This document shows positions 51,445 through 60,280 of a stretch of 64,000 nt of DNA, in pieces. The notes below the pieces were generated by a model. The model had not been told where the DNA came from. It made no database searches and saw only the letters and a program-made list of their open reading frames with translations. This DNA comes from JAPSGM01 sp963777045 (GTDB lineage: Bacteria; Chloroflexota; Limnocylindria; QHBO01), in assembly GCA_963777045.1 (NCBI GenBank), contig CAVZPD010000013.1:1-64000 (forward strand), given 5' to 3'. Positions within the stretch are counted from its first letter, which is position 1, and each line of letters begins with the position of its first letter. The position numbers were made by a program, and so were the translations under genes.

Positions 51445-52527
51445 TCAGCCTGCGGCAGCCGCGAACGGCGCGGCGATCACGCTGACACGCCCGGCGACCG
51501 TTCGCGCGACCTGGCGCAGGGCATCGGCGGCGGCCGACTCCTGGGACCCGGGGTGCTGCGCCGACGTGATCGGCACGCCCGCGTCGCCTCCGGCACGAAC
51601 CCCGGGCTCGAGCGGAATGCGACCGAGGACCTCGAGGCCCAGCTCGCGCGCAATGCTGTTGGCGCCGCCAGAGCCGAAGATGTCGTGCTCGTGCCCGCAG
51701 TCGGGGCAGATGAAGCTGCTCATGTTCTCGACCACGCCGATCGTGCGCACGTTGACCTTGTTGAACATCGAGATGGCCTTGCGCGCGTCGAGCAGGCTCA
51801 CCTCCTGCGGCGTGGTGACGATGACCGCGCCGGAGAGGGGGATGAGCTGGCTGATGGAGAGGGCCGCGTCGCCGGTGCCCGGAGGCAGGTCGATGACCAG
51901 GTAGTCGAGCTCTCCCCAATCCACGTCGCGCAGGAACTGCTGGATCGCGGAGTGGATGAGGGGACCTCGCCAGATCACCGGCGCGTCGCCGGTGAGGAAG
52001 TACTGGATGCTCATCATCTGCACGCCGTGGCTGCTGACCGGGTTGACGCGGCCATCGGTCCCGGTGACGTGGGCACCGCCGGTGCCCATCATGAGCGGGA
52101 CGTTCGGACCGGTGATATCGGCATCGAGCAGCCCGACACGGGCCCCGTCGCGAGCGAGGCTGACGGCGAGGTTGACCGCGACCGTCGTCTTGCCCACCCC
52201 GCCCTTGCCCGACGCCACCGCGATGGTGTTCCTCACGCCGGGGATCAGGTCGGCGGCGGGGCCGCCGAACGACCGCTTCACGTTGCTCGCCCAGTCGACC
52301 CGGACGGCGGACGCGCCCAGTCCCTCCAGCCCGGTGACGATGTCGGACTCGATCTTTGCCTTCAGCGGGCAGGCCGGCGTGGTCAGCTCGACGGTGAGAT
52401 CCACGGCAGTGCCGTTGATCTCGATGCCCTTGACCATGCCCAGGCTGACGAGGTCTCGCCCGATCTCGGGGTCCTTGACCTGGCCCAGGACGGCCATGAT
52501 GTTGTCGTTGGTGAGCTGATCGGACAT
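51445..52527 (-). CDS. mrp: Mrp/NBP35-type Fe-S cluster carrier ATPase
   Basis: 360 residues. An N-terminal MIP18/DUF59 domain (NIMAVLGQVKDPEIGRDLVS, TTPACPLK) is joined to a deviant Walker P-loop NTPase (ASGKGGVGKTTVAVNLA, about 103-119; LLDADITGPN). The CxxC that carries a bridging Fe-S cluster is at about 274-277 (CPDC). It inserts Fe-S clusters into target proteins. GGAAAGGAAG lies about 12 bp upstream of the ATG. The nearest genes are a phosphoesterase and a PIG-L protein. Confidence 0.95.
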   Translation of the reverse strand: MSDQLTNDNIMAVLGQVKDPEIGRDLVSLGMVKGIEINGTAVDLTVELTTPACPLKAKIESDIVTGLEGLGASAVRVDWASNVKRSFGGPAADLIPGVRNTIAVASGKGGVGKTTVAVNLAVSLARDGARVGLLDADITGPNVPLMMGTGGAHVTGTDGRVNPVSSHGVQMMSIQYFLTGDAPVIWRGPLIHSAIQQFLRDVDWGELDYLVIDLPPGTGDAALSISQLIPLSGAVIVTTPQEVSLLDARKAISMFNKVNVRTIGVVENMSSFICPDCGHEHDIFGSGGANSIARELGLEVLGRIPLEPGVRAGGDAGVPITSAQHPGSQESAAADALRQVARTVAGRVSVIAAPFAAAAG

Positions 52528-52634
52528 GCCGAGCTCGGCTTCCTTTCCGTGTGCAATGGGTCTCCATCGGCGAGCCTACCAGAGCAGCGCCTTGGCCGAT
52601 GCCACCTATGTTGAATCAGGGGCTGCAGGCAGGT

Positions 52635-53498
52635 TCAGGGCAGCCCGTCCCAGAGGCTGGATTCGTGGCCGGCCTTGGGCCCACCGGCCGCGACCGGCAG
52701 GTTGGAGCGCACCAACCGGTAGTGCTCGGTGGCCAGGTAGGCATTCCGCATCTCGGGGGTCCAGTCCTGGAAGGGCCCGGCCGAGCCGGTCTGCGAGACG
52801 TGGCGGCGAATGGCGGCCAGCTTGAGCTGCGCGAGATCGCCGAGGTCAATGCTCAGCGTCGGCTCCTCGGACGAGCCGTAGGCATCGGGAGCCCGCTCAC
52901 CCAGCTCGGCCAGCTGCACTGGCGGAACGACGAGCTGGTAGAGCTTGGCGGCGCGCCACGCCACCTGGTCCTCCTCCAGGTCATCCTCGTAGGCAAGCGG
53001 CTCGGCAGCCAGGTCGAACGCCGCGGCGGCCGCACGACCCACGACGACATGGTCCGCATCGCCGCTCACGCCGTCGGGCCCGAAGCTGATGATGACCTCC
53101 GGCCGATGCATCCGAATGGGCTCGACGATCCGCGACACGAGCTCATCGAATTCGACGTTCGCGAGATCCTCCTCCGCGTAGTCGAGCATGCGCAGCACGC
53201 GGACGCCGAGGAGCGTCACGGAGCGCCGCAGCTCGTCCTCGCGCACGGTGTCGAGGTTGCGCCAGACGAGCGGGCGGCTGTAGTGGCGGTTGCGGCCGCC
53301 GGGGGCGGGCGCCTTCTCGACCAGTCGTGCGTCGAACCGCCCGCGCGTGGCACACACCAGGACGACGTAGGCGCCGGTGGTGGCTGCCTGGGCGATGGCG
53401 CCCGCGAAGCCGAAGGCCTCGTCGCCCGGGTGGGCGACGACGACCATCATGCTGCGGACCGGCTGTCGCTCCCGAACCGGGCGCCAGATCGATGACAC
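52635..53498 (-). CDS. PIG-L family deacetylase-like protein with altered active site
   Basis: 287 residues. The LmbE/PIG-L fold is recognisable: MVVVAHPGDEAFGFAGAIAQ, CATRGRFD, IISFGPDGVSGDADH. In active members the first motif is AHPDDE, where His and the second Asp bind zinc and the first Asp is the proposed general base. Here that base is Gly (Gly25), so catalysis may be lost or changed. A second family member at 59509 keeps the normal motif. GTG 53498 is the start, with TAGACT 7 nt before it. Probable substrate class: N-acetylated sugars or conjugates. Confidence 0.85.
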   Translation of the reverse strand: MSSIWRPVRERQPVRSMMVVVAHPGDEAFGFAGAIAQAATTGAYVVLVCATRGRFDARLVEKAPAPGGRNRHYSRPLVWRNLDTVREDELRRSVTLLGVRVLRMLDYAEEDLANVEFDELVSRIVEPIRMHRPEVIISFGPDGVSGDADHVVVGRAAAAAFDLAAEPLAYEDDLEEDQVAWRAAKLYQLVVPPVQLAELGERAPDAYGSSEEPTLSIDLGDLAQLKLAAIRRHVSQTGSAGPFQDWTPEMRNAYLATEHYRLVRSNLPVAAGGPKAGHESSLWDGLP

Positions 53499-53505
53499 GG
53501 CCGGC

Positions 53506-53511
53506 AGTCTA
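53506..53511 (-). promoter_or_regulatory. -10 box of a probable leaderless PIG-L transcript
   Basis: TAGACT on the minus strand, 7 nt before GTG 53498; no ribosome site. Confidence 0.45.
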
Positions 53512-53516
53512 TCAGC

Positions 53517-54590
53517 CTAGACCTCGACCTCGAGGGCGATCGCGGCGCGGTCCTCGTCTGAGCGCGCGGCGGGCAGGCGCACGCCGCCGGGAAGCGGCGC
53601 TCGGTCCACGAACGAGGCCTCGTCGGCGGTTGCCAGGGCGCGCTGCACCTCCTCGATGGAGAGCATGTCGTTGCGAAGCACGGTGGCGACTTCATCACGC
53701 AGGTAGGCGCGCAGCATCTCCGGCCCGTCGGTCGACAGCGCGAAGGGGACACGGTGGTCCAGCAGGCGGCGCAGGATCTCGCGCATCTCGCCGAGGCTGC
53801 CAACCACGCGCGTGTTCAGGTTCGATGAGACGCAGACCTCCAGCACCACTCCTCGCTCACGCAGCATGTCCATCACGCGCGGGTCCTTCGCGCTCTTGAC
53901 GCCGTGGCCGATACGGGTCGGCTGCAGGGCCTCCACCGCTTCGCGGACCTCGTCGGGGCCGCCGGTCTCGCCGGCGTGGACCGTCACGCCGAGGCCCGAG
54001 CGCCGCACCTCCGCGAAGAGGCTGCTGTAGTCGGCGAAGCGGAATGACGGTTCGACGGGGCCGGCGATGTCGACCGCCACCACGCCGCGATCGCGCCAGG
54101 CGATCGCCTTGCTGGCGATGATCTCGTTCAGCTCGTAGCTGAACGCGCGGTCGAGGCAGAGGATCAGGCCGGCCCGGACGTGGGGGTACTCGAGCACGGC
54201 CCGATCCATACCGCGCACCGCCGCCGCGATGATGTGGTCGAGGTCCTGCTCCCCACCGCGGTTGCGCTTCATCGGATTGAAGCGAAGCTCCAGCCTGGTG
54301 ATGTTGTTCTTGCGGTAGGCGCCGCCGATCACCTCGTAGACGCTGCGCTCCACCGCGATGGGGCTGGACTGGATCAGCTCGGTCCAGTGGAAGAGGTCCA
54401 GGTAGGCCTGGAACGAGCGGCGGCGACGGCCGACGGTGATCAGGTCACGGAAGGCCCAGTAGTCCTTGGTCGGCAGACGAATGCCCTGGGAGTGGGCGAT
54501 TCCCCACATGATGGCCGGAGAGACGGCGGCTCCAAGGTGCACGTGGAGCTCGGTCAGGGGCAGGCGGGGATCCAGCTTCGGGCGCGGCAT
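53517..54590 (-). CDS. Adenosine/AMP deaminase-family protein
   Basis: 357 residues from ATG 54590, preferred because GAGG lies 4 bp upstream; ATG 54605 is possible. Zinc and catalytic motifs are LTELHVHLGAAVSP, VTVHAGETGGPDE, RIGHGVKSAKD and FALSTDGPEMLRAY. It differs from the deaminase at 42216 in its longer N-terminal helix region (FRDLITVGRRRRSFQAYLDL) and in TDGP replacing TDEL, so the two may have different substrates. Transcribed divergently from the zinc-ribbon protein. Confidence 0.85.
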   Translation of the reverse strand: MPRPKLDPRLPLTELHVHLGAAVSPAIMWGIAHSQGIRLPTKDYWAFRDLITVGRRRRSFQAYLDLFHWTELIQSSPIAVERSVYEVIGGAYRKNNITRLELRFNPMKRNRGGEQDLDHIIAAAVRGMDRAVLEYPHVRAGLILCLDRAFSYELNEIIASKAIAWRDRGVVAVDIAGPVEPSFRFADYSSLFAEVRRSGLGVTVHAGETGGPDEVREAVEALQPTRIGHGVKSAKDPRVMDMLRERGVVLEVCVSSNLNTRVVGSLGEMREILRRLLDHRVPFALSTDGPEMLRAYLRDEVATVLRNDMLSIEEVQRALATADEASFVDRAPLPGGVRLPAARSDEDRAAIALEVEV

Positions 54591-54661
54591 CGTCCTCAGG
54601 GGCATGGGTGTCCGGCCGAGTGTAGCAGCGCCGATCTCGCCGAACGGCTCCGGACCGATGC

Positions 54662-54667
54662 TAGAAT
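54662..54667 (+). promoter_or_regulatory. -10 box of a probable leaderless zinc-ribbon protein transcript
   Basis: TAGAAT ends 8 nt before ATG 54676; no ribosome site. -35 not visible. Confidence 0.5.
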
Positions 54668-54675
54668 CGCAGCCC

Positions 54676-55080
54676 ATGCTGCAAGCCATCCGCGACGTGA
54701 TCGAGTGGCTCTCCGGCCCGGTCGTCCAGGTCGTCGCAACGCTCGTCCCTTACCTGCTCCTCGGCCTCGCCGCTCTCTACCTGCTGTGGCTGATCGTGGG
54801 CTACCTGCGCGTCTCGCAGGTCGGTATCGCCAGCGAGTCGGCCGTGCGAGGCGCCGTCGCGCTGCCGCGCGCGCCGGACGGTGCGGTCGACGTTCCCCGC
54901 GGCGTCCCCTACTGCCCCGTCGACGGCCTGCAGTACCCGGCCGGCGCACGGTTCTGCGCTCGCTGCGAGGCGGATCTCTCGCTCAGCTGTGCGAACTGCG
55001 GCAGCGCGATTCGCGCTGCCGCCGAGTCCTGCTACCGCTGTGGCACGCGCGCCACCATGGTCGTCCCCACGCTGCACTGA
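54676..55080 (+). CDS. Membrane protein with double zinc ribbon
   Basis: 134 residues. An N-terminal amphipathic segment and membrane helix (about 17-43, VVQVVATLVPYLLLGLAALY) precede a cytoplasmic tail with cysteines in the order CPVD, CARC, CANC and CYRC. These fit two zinc-ribbon knuckles as in the double zinc ribbon (DZR) family. A membrane-tethered adaptor or sensor is plausible but no partner is visible. The YjbQ-like gene follows after 13 bp. Confidence 0.75.
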   Translation: MLQAIRDVIEWLSGPVVQVVATLVPYLLLGLAALYLLWLIVGYLRVSQVGIASESAVRGAVALPRAPDGAVDVPRGVPYCPVDGLQYPAGARFCARCEADLSLSCANCGSAIRAAAESCYRCGTRATMVVPTLH

Positions 55081-55093
55081 CCACCGTCATCCA

Positions 55094-55504
55094 ATGGACT
55101 CGCGGGAAATCGAACTCAGCAGCCCGCGCCGCGGCCTGCTCGACGTGACCGCCGAGTGCGGTGCGTTCTGCGGTGAGGTGGCCGATGGCGACGATGGCCT
55201 GCTGCACCTCTTCCTGCCGCACGCAACCGCCGGCCTGGTCGTCATGGAGCTCGGGAGTGGCTCGGACGCCGACCTGCTCGCTGCGCTCGACCGCCTGCTG
55301 CCACGTGACGACCGCTGGCGACACAGTCACGGTTCGGCCGGCCACGGCGCCGATCACGTGCTTCCGCTCTTCGCGTCCCCATCGCTCAGCGTGCCGGTGC
55401 TCGCCGGCCGGCTGGCCCTGGGCACTTGGCAGTCCATCGCCGTGCTCGACCCCAACGCCGACAACACGCGGCGGCACCTCCGGATGAGCTTCCTGCGCGG
55501 CTGA
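55094..55504 (+). CDS. YjbQ family (UPF0047) protein
   Basis: 136 residues. The conserved core LHLFLPHATAGLVVMELG, then GHGADHVLPLFASPSLSVPV, LALGTWQSIAVLDPNA and a final RRHLRMSFL identify YjbQ. The family forms a small trimeric beta-barrel with a metal-binding His cluster, and some members show weak thiamine phosphate synthase activity. The physiological role is unsettled. It follows the zinc-ribbon gene on the same strand and ends 6 bp from the convergent YyaL stop. Confidence 0.85.
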   Translation: MDSREIELSSPRRGLLDVTAECGAFCGEVADGDDGLLHLFLPHATAGLVVMELGSGSDADLLAALDRLLPRDDRWRHSHGSAGHGADHVLPLFASPSLSVPVLAGRLALGTWQSIAVLDPNADNTRRHLRMSFLRG

Positions 55505-55510
55505 TCGGCT

Positions 55511-57556
55511 TCAGCCCATGCCCGACAGCGCGCGCACCTGCTCGCTTGCCCTTTCCGAATCGGTGGTCGGCTCCTCACACGCGTAGCCACGGCAGACGTA
55601 GGCGGTGGGGCGGTTGTCGAGCATCGCCTTTGCGCTGAACAGCTCCCAGCCCTCAAGACCCCCTCCCGGCTCCCGCGGCGCGATGACGAGGTCCGGTGCA
55701 TAGACCCTTGCGACCGCTTGTCGGAGGCCGATGGCGACGGGATCGGCCGCCCGCCCGGCCACCACGGCATCCATCGGCTCCGACAGCGAACGGTCGATGG
55801 CGCACAGCATGCGGCCGAAGGCCGAGGGCTGTCGCTCGACGGCGGGCGCGGCCGTGCGCAGGATTCTTCGCGCCCGTCGATCGGCATCGGCGTCACCGGT
55901 GAGGAGTGCGAGGCGCAGCAGCACGTCGGCGGCAACCGAGTTGGCCGACGGCGTTGCGTTGTCGATGAGCGATCGTGGTCGGGTGTAGGTGGCGTCGTGC
56001 TCGGCGGAGGTGTCGAAGAAGGTGCCGCTCGCCTCGTCCCAGAAGTCGGCGACGGCCCGCTCCATGATGGCTGCCGCCAGCAGGAGGAGCTCCTCCTCTC
56101 CCAGCGCGGCGTAGGCGGCCAGGAGGCCATCGGCGACGTTCGCGTAGTCCTCCGCGAAGCCCGGGGTGTGCGAGGTGCCCTCGCGCGATGTGCGCCACAG
56201 GCGGTTCTCGTCCCGCAGCAGACGATCGCGGATGAATCCCACCAGGCGCCGGGTGGCCTCGAGGTGGCGGGGATCTTCGAGCACCAACCCGGCCAGGGCA
56301 ATGGCGCGAAGGGCCATGCCGTTCCAGGACGCCAGCTGCTTGTCGTCACGGCCGGGGCGGGGCCGCAGCTCGCGCGCGGCGAGCAGCGCGAGGCGGCCGC
56401 GCTCGACCAGCTCATCGGGCGCGGCGGGGGCATCGGTTGGTCGGTGGAGGACGTTCCGGCCCTCCCAGTTGCCCTCGGGAGTAACGCCCCAGTAAGCGGC
56501 CAGTAAGGCTGCACCGACATCATCGATGCCCGCCGAAAGGAGCGCCGCCATGAACTCCCCGTGATTCCAGACGTAGAAGCGCCCCTCCACGCCCTCGGAG
56601 TCCGCATCGAGTGCGGAGGCCAGGCCACCGTCCGGCGTCGACAGCTCGGCCAGCATGAAGTCCACCGTCCGTGAGGCCACGGCGGCGAACCGTTCCTCGC
56701 CGGTGGCGCGGTACGCCTCCAGGTAGGCGTGCGCGAGCTGGGCATTGTCGTAGAGCATCTTCTCGAAGTGCGGAACCAGCCAGCGCGCATCCGTCGAGTA
56801 GCGGGCGAATCCGCCTGCGAGCTGGTCCTGGATGCCTCCCTCGGCCATCCGATCAAGGGTGACGATCACCGCCCGCAGCTGCGCCGCATCACCGGTGCGA
56901 CGCCAACGGCGGAGCAAGAACTCGACGGACATGGGCGCGGGGAACTTCGGCGCGCCCCCGAATCCGCCGTGGCTGGCGTCGAAAGCGCCGAGCAGGCGCG
57001 CAGCCGCGCCCTGCAGCTGGCGCGGCTCGGGCTCGCCGGTGCCCGCCTCCACGTCGAGCTGCCCGCGCAGGTGCGCCACGATCTGCCGTCCTTGTTCCTC
57101 GACCTCGCCGCGGCGCTCGCGGAACGCCTCGGCAACGGCGCTCAGCACGCGCGGAAAGCCGGGGATGCCGTGGCGGTCGTCGGGCGGGAAGTAGGTGCCC
57201 GCGAAGATCGGTGCCAGCTCCGGGGTCAGGAAGACGCTCATCGGCCAGCCACCCGAGCCGGTCATGGCCTGCACCGCCGCCATGTACACGTCGTCGATGT
57301 CGGGGCGCTCCTCGCGGTCGACCTTGATCGCCACGAAGTCGCGGTTCAGCTGCGCCGCGATCTCGGCGTTCTCGAACGACTCTCGCTCCATGACGTGGCA
57401 CCAGTGGCACGCCGAGTAGCCGATCGAGAGGAAGATGGGTCGATCCTCGGCGCGAGCGCGGTCGAGCGCCTCCGAGCCCCACGGATACCAGTCAACGGGA
57501 TTGTGGGCGTGCTGCAGGAGGTACGGGCTGGTCTGGTCGGCGAGGCGGTTGGGCAT
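55511..57556 (-). CDS. YyaL/SSP411-type protein with thioredoxin domain (DUF255)
   Basis: 681 residues. The first 170 form a thioredoxin-like domain with NPVDWYPWGSEAL and the CHWC motif (Cys50, Cys53). The remainder is an (alpha/alpha)6-barrel like N-acylglucosamine epimerases (YDNAQLAHAYLEAY, YVWNHGEFMAALL, SWNGMALRAIAL, DNATPSANSVAADVLLRLA). The family is widespread and no reaction is firmly assigned. No signal peptide is seen. Confidence 0.92.
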   Translation of the reverse strand: MPNRLADQTSPYLLQHAHNPVDWYPWGSEALDRARAEDRPIFLSIGYSACHWCHVMERESFENAEIAAQLNRDFVAIKVDREERPDIDDVYMAAVQAMTGSGGWPMSVFLTPELAPIFAGTYFPPDDRHGIPGFPRVLSAVAEAFRERRGEVEEQGRQIVAHLRGQLDVEAGTGEPEPRQLQGAAARLLGAFDASHGGFGGAPKFPAPMSVEFLLRRWRRTGDAAQLRAVIVTLDRMAEGGIQDQLAGGFARYSTDARWLVPHFEKMLYDNAQLAHAYLEAYRATGEERFAAVASRTVDFMLAELSTPDGGLASALDADSEGVEGRFYVWNHGEFMAALLSAGIDDVGAALLAAYWGVTPEGNWEGRNVLHRPTDAPAAPDELVERGRLALLAARELRPRPGRDDKQLASWNGMALRAIALAGLVLEDPRHLEATRRLVGFIRDRLLRDENRLWRTSREGTSHTPGFAEDYANVADGLLAAYAALGEEELLLLAAAIMERAVADFWDEASGTFFDTSAEHDATYTRPRSLIDNATPSANSVAADVLLRLALLTGDADADRRARRILRTAAPAVERQPSAFGRMLCAIDRSLSEPMDAVVAGRAADPVAIGLRQAVARVYAPDLVIAPREPGGGLEGWELFSAKAMLDNRPTAYVCRGYACEEPTTDSERASEQVRALSGMG

Positions 57557-57604
57557 GTGGCGAGTGTGGCACGGCCTTTCGGACCGGTCGAATTGCGCGG
57601 TGCG

Positions 57605-59509
57605 CTACGCCGGCTGCTCGGCCGCGAACTGCTCCGCGTAGAGGCGGGCGTAGAGGCCCTCGTGTGCCACGAGCTGGTGGTGCGTGCCGCGCTCGACGAT
57701 CCTGCCGCGCTCGAAGACGAGGATCTGGTCCGCGCGGAGGATGGTCGACAGGCGGTGGGCAATGGCGATCGTCGTCCGGCCCTCCATCAGCCGGCTCAGA
57801 GCGGCCTGGATGAGCCGCTCGCTGACGGTGTCCAGCGCCGACGTCGCCTCGTCGAGGATCAGGATGCGCGGGTCCTTGAGGAGGACGCGCGCGATCGCAA
57901 CCCGCTGCTTCTCGCCGCCCGACAGCTTGTAGCCACGCTCCCCAACGATCGTGTCGTAGCCGTCGGGCAGTTCCGTGATCCGGTCGTGGATCGCGGCCGC
58001 ACGTGCCGCCTCCTCGACCTCCTCCATGCTGGCCTCCGGCTTTGCGTAGCGGAGGTTGGAGAGAAGCGACGCGTGGAACAGGTAGGTCTCCTGGGTGACC
58101 ACGCCGATGACCTGCCCGAGCGACTCGAGCGAGATCTCCCGCACGTCGTGCCCGTCGATCTCCACGCTGCCCGACTCGACGTCGTAGAGGCGCGGGATGA
58201 GGTACGTGGTCGTCGTCTTACCCGACCCCGAAGGTCCGACGAGCGCGACGAGCTGGCCGGGGCGAGCCTCGAATTCGATCTCGCGCAGCGCGAACGGCTG
58301 GATCGCCGCCGAGACCGCCCGCCCGGTGGCCTCCGCCAGCTCCGCCTCCGCGCGGCTGGCCGCCTCCGCCGCGCTGCGCGGGTAGCGGAAGGCGACGTCG
58401 GCGAAGCGCACGTCGCCGTGCATCGAGGAGGTGGTCAGCACGAGCGCGTCGGGCGCGTCGCTGATCTCGTGCGGCATCTCGAGGTACTCGAAGATGCGGT
58501 CGAACAGGGCCAACGCGCCCTGGATCTCGACCTGCACGTTCAGCAGCTGTCCCAGCGGGAAGAAGAGCCGGCTCTGGAGCGTGGTGAACGCCACGATGGT
58601 GCCGACGCTGACGTTCGTGTCGCCGCCGATGATCAGCGACCCGGCCAGCAGGTAGACGAAGGCCGGCGCAATGGAGAAGAAGGTGCCGATCATGGCGAAG
58701 AACCAGCGTCCGATCATCTGCTGGCGGATCTGGAGGTCGCCCAGCCGCCGCGACTCCTTGCGGAAGCGCTCGACGCTGTTGCGCTGCTGGCCGAACGTCT
58801 TCGAGAGCAGCACGCCAGAGACGGATAGCGTCTCCTCGGTGATCGCGCTCACCTCCGCCATGGAACGCTGGGTCGCGCCACTCACCTCGCGCCGGACCTT
58901 GCCGACGCGGAAGGTGATGTACGCGAAGACCGGCAGCATGCCGAGGGACAGGATCGTCAGCCGCCAGTCCAGCACGAGCATGGCGATCACCGTGGTCGCC
59001 ACGGTGGCGAAGTTCGAGAGCAGGGAGGCAGCGGTATCGGTCACCACCGACTGCACGCCGTTGACGTCGTTCCCGATGCGGCTCTGGATCTCGCCGGTCC
59101 GCGTCTCGGTGAAGAAGCGCAGCGGCATCCACTGCAGGTGGGTGTAGAGCGCCAGCCGCAGGTCGTCCATCACGCGCTGGCCGACGACGTTCGAGAGGTA
59201 CGACTGACCGACGCCGATGCCGGAGCTGATGATCGGCAGCACCACCATCAGGCTGACCTGCAGGTAGAGCAGCCCGATCTCCTGCGGCCCCAACAGGTTG
59301 TCGATGACGAGCTTCAGCAGGATGGGATTGACCACGCCGACGCTGACCGTCACCACGATCAGGGCCGCGATGACCAGGAGCCGCGTGCGGTACGGCGCGA
59401 AGAAGCCGGCGATCTGCCGCACCGTCCGGCGCCCGCTGCCCGGTCGCGCGGTCATGTCCGGCAGCGGCTGGCCGAAGTGCATGCCGCCACCGCGGCCGCC
59501 ACCCCGCAT
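57605..59509 (-). CDS. ABCB-type exporter half-transporter
   Basis: 634 residues from ATG 59509, whose first base overlaps the PIG-L stop (TGATG). Six membrane helices fill about 30-330, with coupling segments such as RTGEIQSRIGNDVNGVQSVV. The C-terminal ATPase has GPSGSGKTTTTYLIPRLYD, signature KLSGGEKQRVAIARVLL, ILILDEATSALDT and AHRLSTI. An extra Ala/Glu-rich stretch of about 25 residues lies in the ATPase just before Walker A (SAAEAASRAEAELAEATG). It should export lipids, peptides or drugs as a homodimer. Confidence 0.93.
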   Translation of the reverse strand: MRGGGRGGGMHFGQPLPDMTARPGSGRRTVRQIAGFFAPYRTRLLVIAALIVVTVSVGVVNPILLKLVIDNLLGPQEIGLLYLQVSLMVVLPIISSGIGVGQSYLSNVVGQRVMDDLRLALYTHLQWMPLRFFTETRTGEIQSRIGNDVNGVQSVVTDTAASLLSNFATVATTVIAMLVLDWRLTILSLGMLPVFAYITFRVGKVRREVSGATQRSMAEVSAITEETLSVSGVLLSKTFGQQRNSVERFRKESRRLGDLQIRQQMIGRWFFAMIGTFFSIAPAFVYLLAGSLIIGGDTNVSVGTIVAFTTLQSRLFFPLGQLLNVQVEIQGALALFDRIFEYLEMPHEISDAPDALVLTTSSMHGDVRFADVAFRYPRSAAEAASRAEAELAEATGRAVSAAIQPFALREIEFEARPGQLVALVGPSGSGKTTTTYLIPRLYDVESGSVEIDGHDVREISLESLGQVIGVVTQETYLFHASLLSNLRYAKPEASMEEVEEAARAAAIHDRITELPDGYDTIVGERGYKLSGGEKQRVAIARVLLKDPRILILDEATSALDTVSERLIQAALSRLMEGRTTIAIAHRLSTILRADQILVFERGRIVERGTHHQLVAHEGLYARLYAEQFAAEQPA

Positions 59510-60240
59510 CAGGTGAGCAGGATGGAGAGGAAGGCCTGGGCCATGGGCAGCCCCACTGCCGCTCCGGCCGTTGCGACCCGTTCGTGCAGGCGCTCCTCGA
59601 CCGGCGCCCAGTCGTCGACCTGGCTGACGTGGCAGCGCAGGGCCGCCAGCCCGGTCTGGTAGGTGTCGGCGACGTCGATCCACAGGTTGGGCATCGCGGC
59701 ACCCGTCACCAGCACCTGCCGCACCTTCCACGGCTCCAATCCCTCATCGATCAGCTCGGGGAAGTTGTGGCGATCACGCGCCGCGGGGTAGACGGCGGCG
59801 AGCGTCGCCTCGCCGGTGGCGATGTGGTCGGGATGGTTCATGAACGGGCTGGCGTCCAGCCGGCGCTGCGGGTGCTGGGCGATGACCAGGTCCGGCCGGA
59901 AGCGGCGGATCTGACGCGTGATGTCCCGTCGCAGATCGAGCGACGGCGTGAGGTAGCCGTCGGCGTAGCCGAGGTGCACGATCTCCTGCACGCCGAGCAC
60001 GTCGGCGGCGGCTCGCTGCTCGGCGATTCTCGTCGCAGCCAGCGCCTCCGGCGAGACCGACGCGTCATCCGTTCCCTTGCCGCCGTCGGTGGTCACCACG
60101 TAGTCGATGCGGGCGCCGGTCGCGGAGAGCGCGGCGATGGTGGGAGCCGCTCCGAACTCGGCGTCATCGGGGTGGCTGAAGACGACCAGCACGCGCTCCA
60201 GCGGACTGATCAGCGCGTGTCGTTCCAGTTCGGTCTCCAT
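59509..60240 (-). CDS. PIG-L family deacetylase (LmbE-like)
   Basis: 243 residues from ATG 60240. The zinc motif is intact: VVFSHPDDAEFGAAP (His23, Asp25 base, Asp26), TTDGGKGTDD and MNHPDHIATGEATL. Members remove acetyl groups from N-acetylglucosamine conjugates or mycothiol/bacillithiol precursors; no thiol biosynthesis partner is nearby. TAGGAT lies 7 nt before the start and there is no ribosome site. It is translationally coupled to the ABC exporter gene and shares a short divergent region with csoR. Confidence 0.9.
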   Translation of the reverse strand: METELERHALISPLERVLVVFSHPDDAEFGAAPTIAALSATGARIDYVVTTDGGKGTDDASVSPEALAATRIAEQRAAADVLGVQEIVHLGYADGYLTPSLDLRRDITRQIRRFRPDLVIAQHPQRRLDASPFMNHPDHIATGEATLAAVYPAARDRHNFPELIDEGLEPWKVRQVLVTGAAMPNLWIDVADTYQTGLAALRCHVSQVDDWAPVEERLHERVATAGAAVGLPMAQAFLSILLT

Positions 60241-60247
60241 CCGGCCA

Positions 60248-60253
60248 ATCCTA
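60248..60253 (-). promoter_or_regulatory. -10 box of a probable leaderless PIG-L/ABC exporter transcript
   Basis: TAGGAT on the minus strand, 7 nt before ATG 60240; 28 bp from the CsoR operator, so CsoR could affect this promoter too. Confidence 0.45.
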
Positions 60254-60280
60254 GCGGTTGCCACTTCCGTCCGTCCCCCG

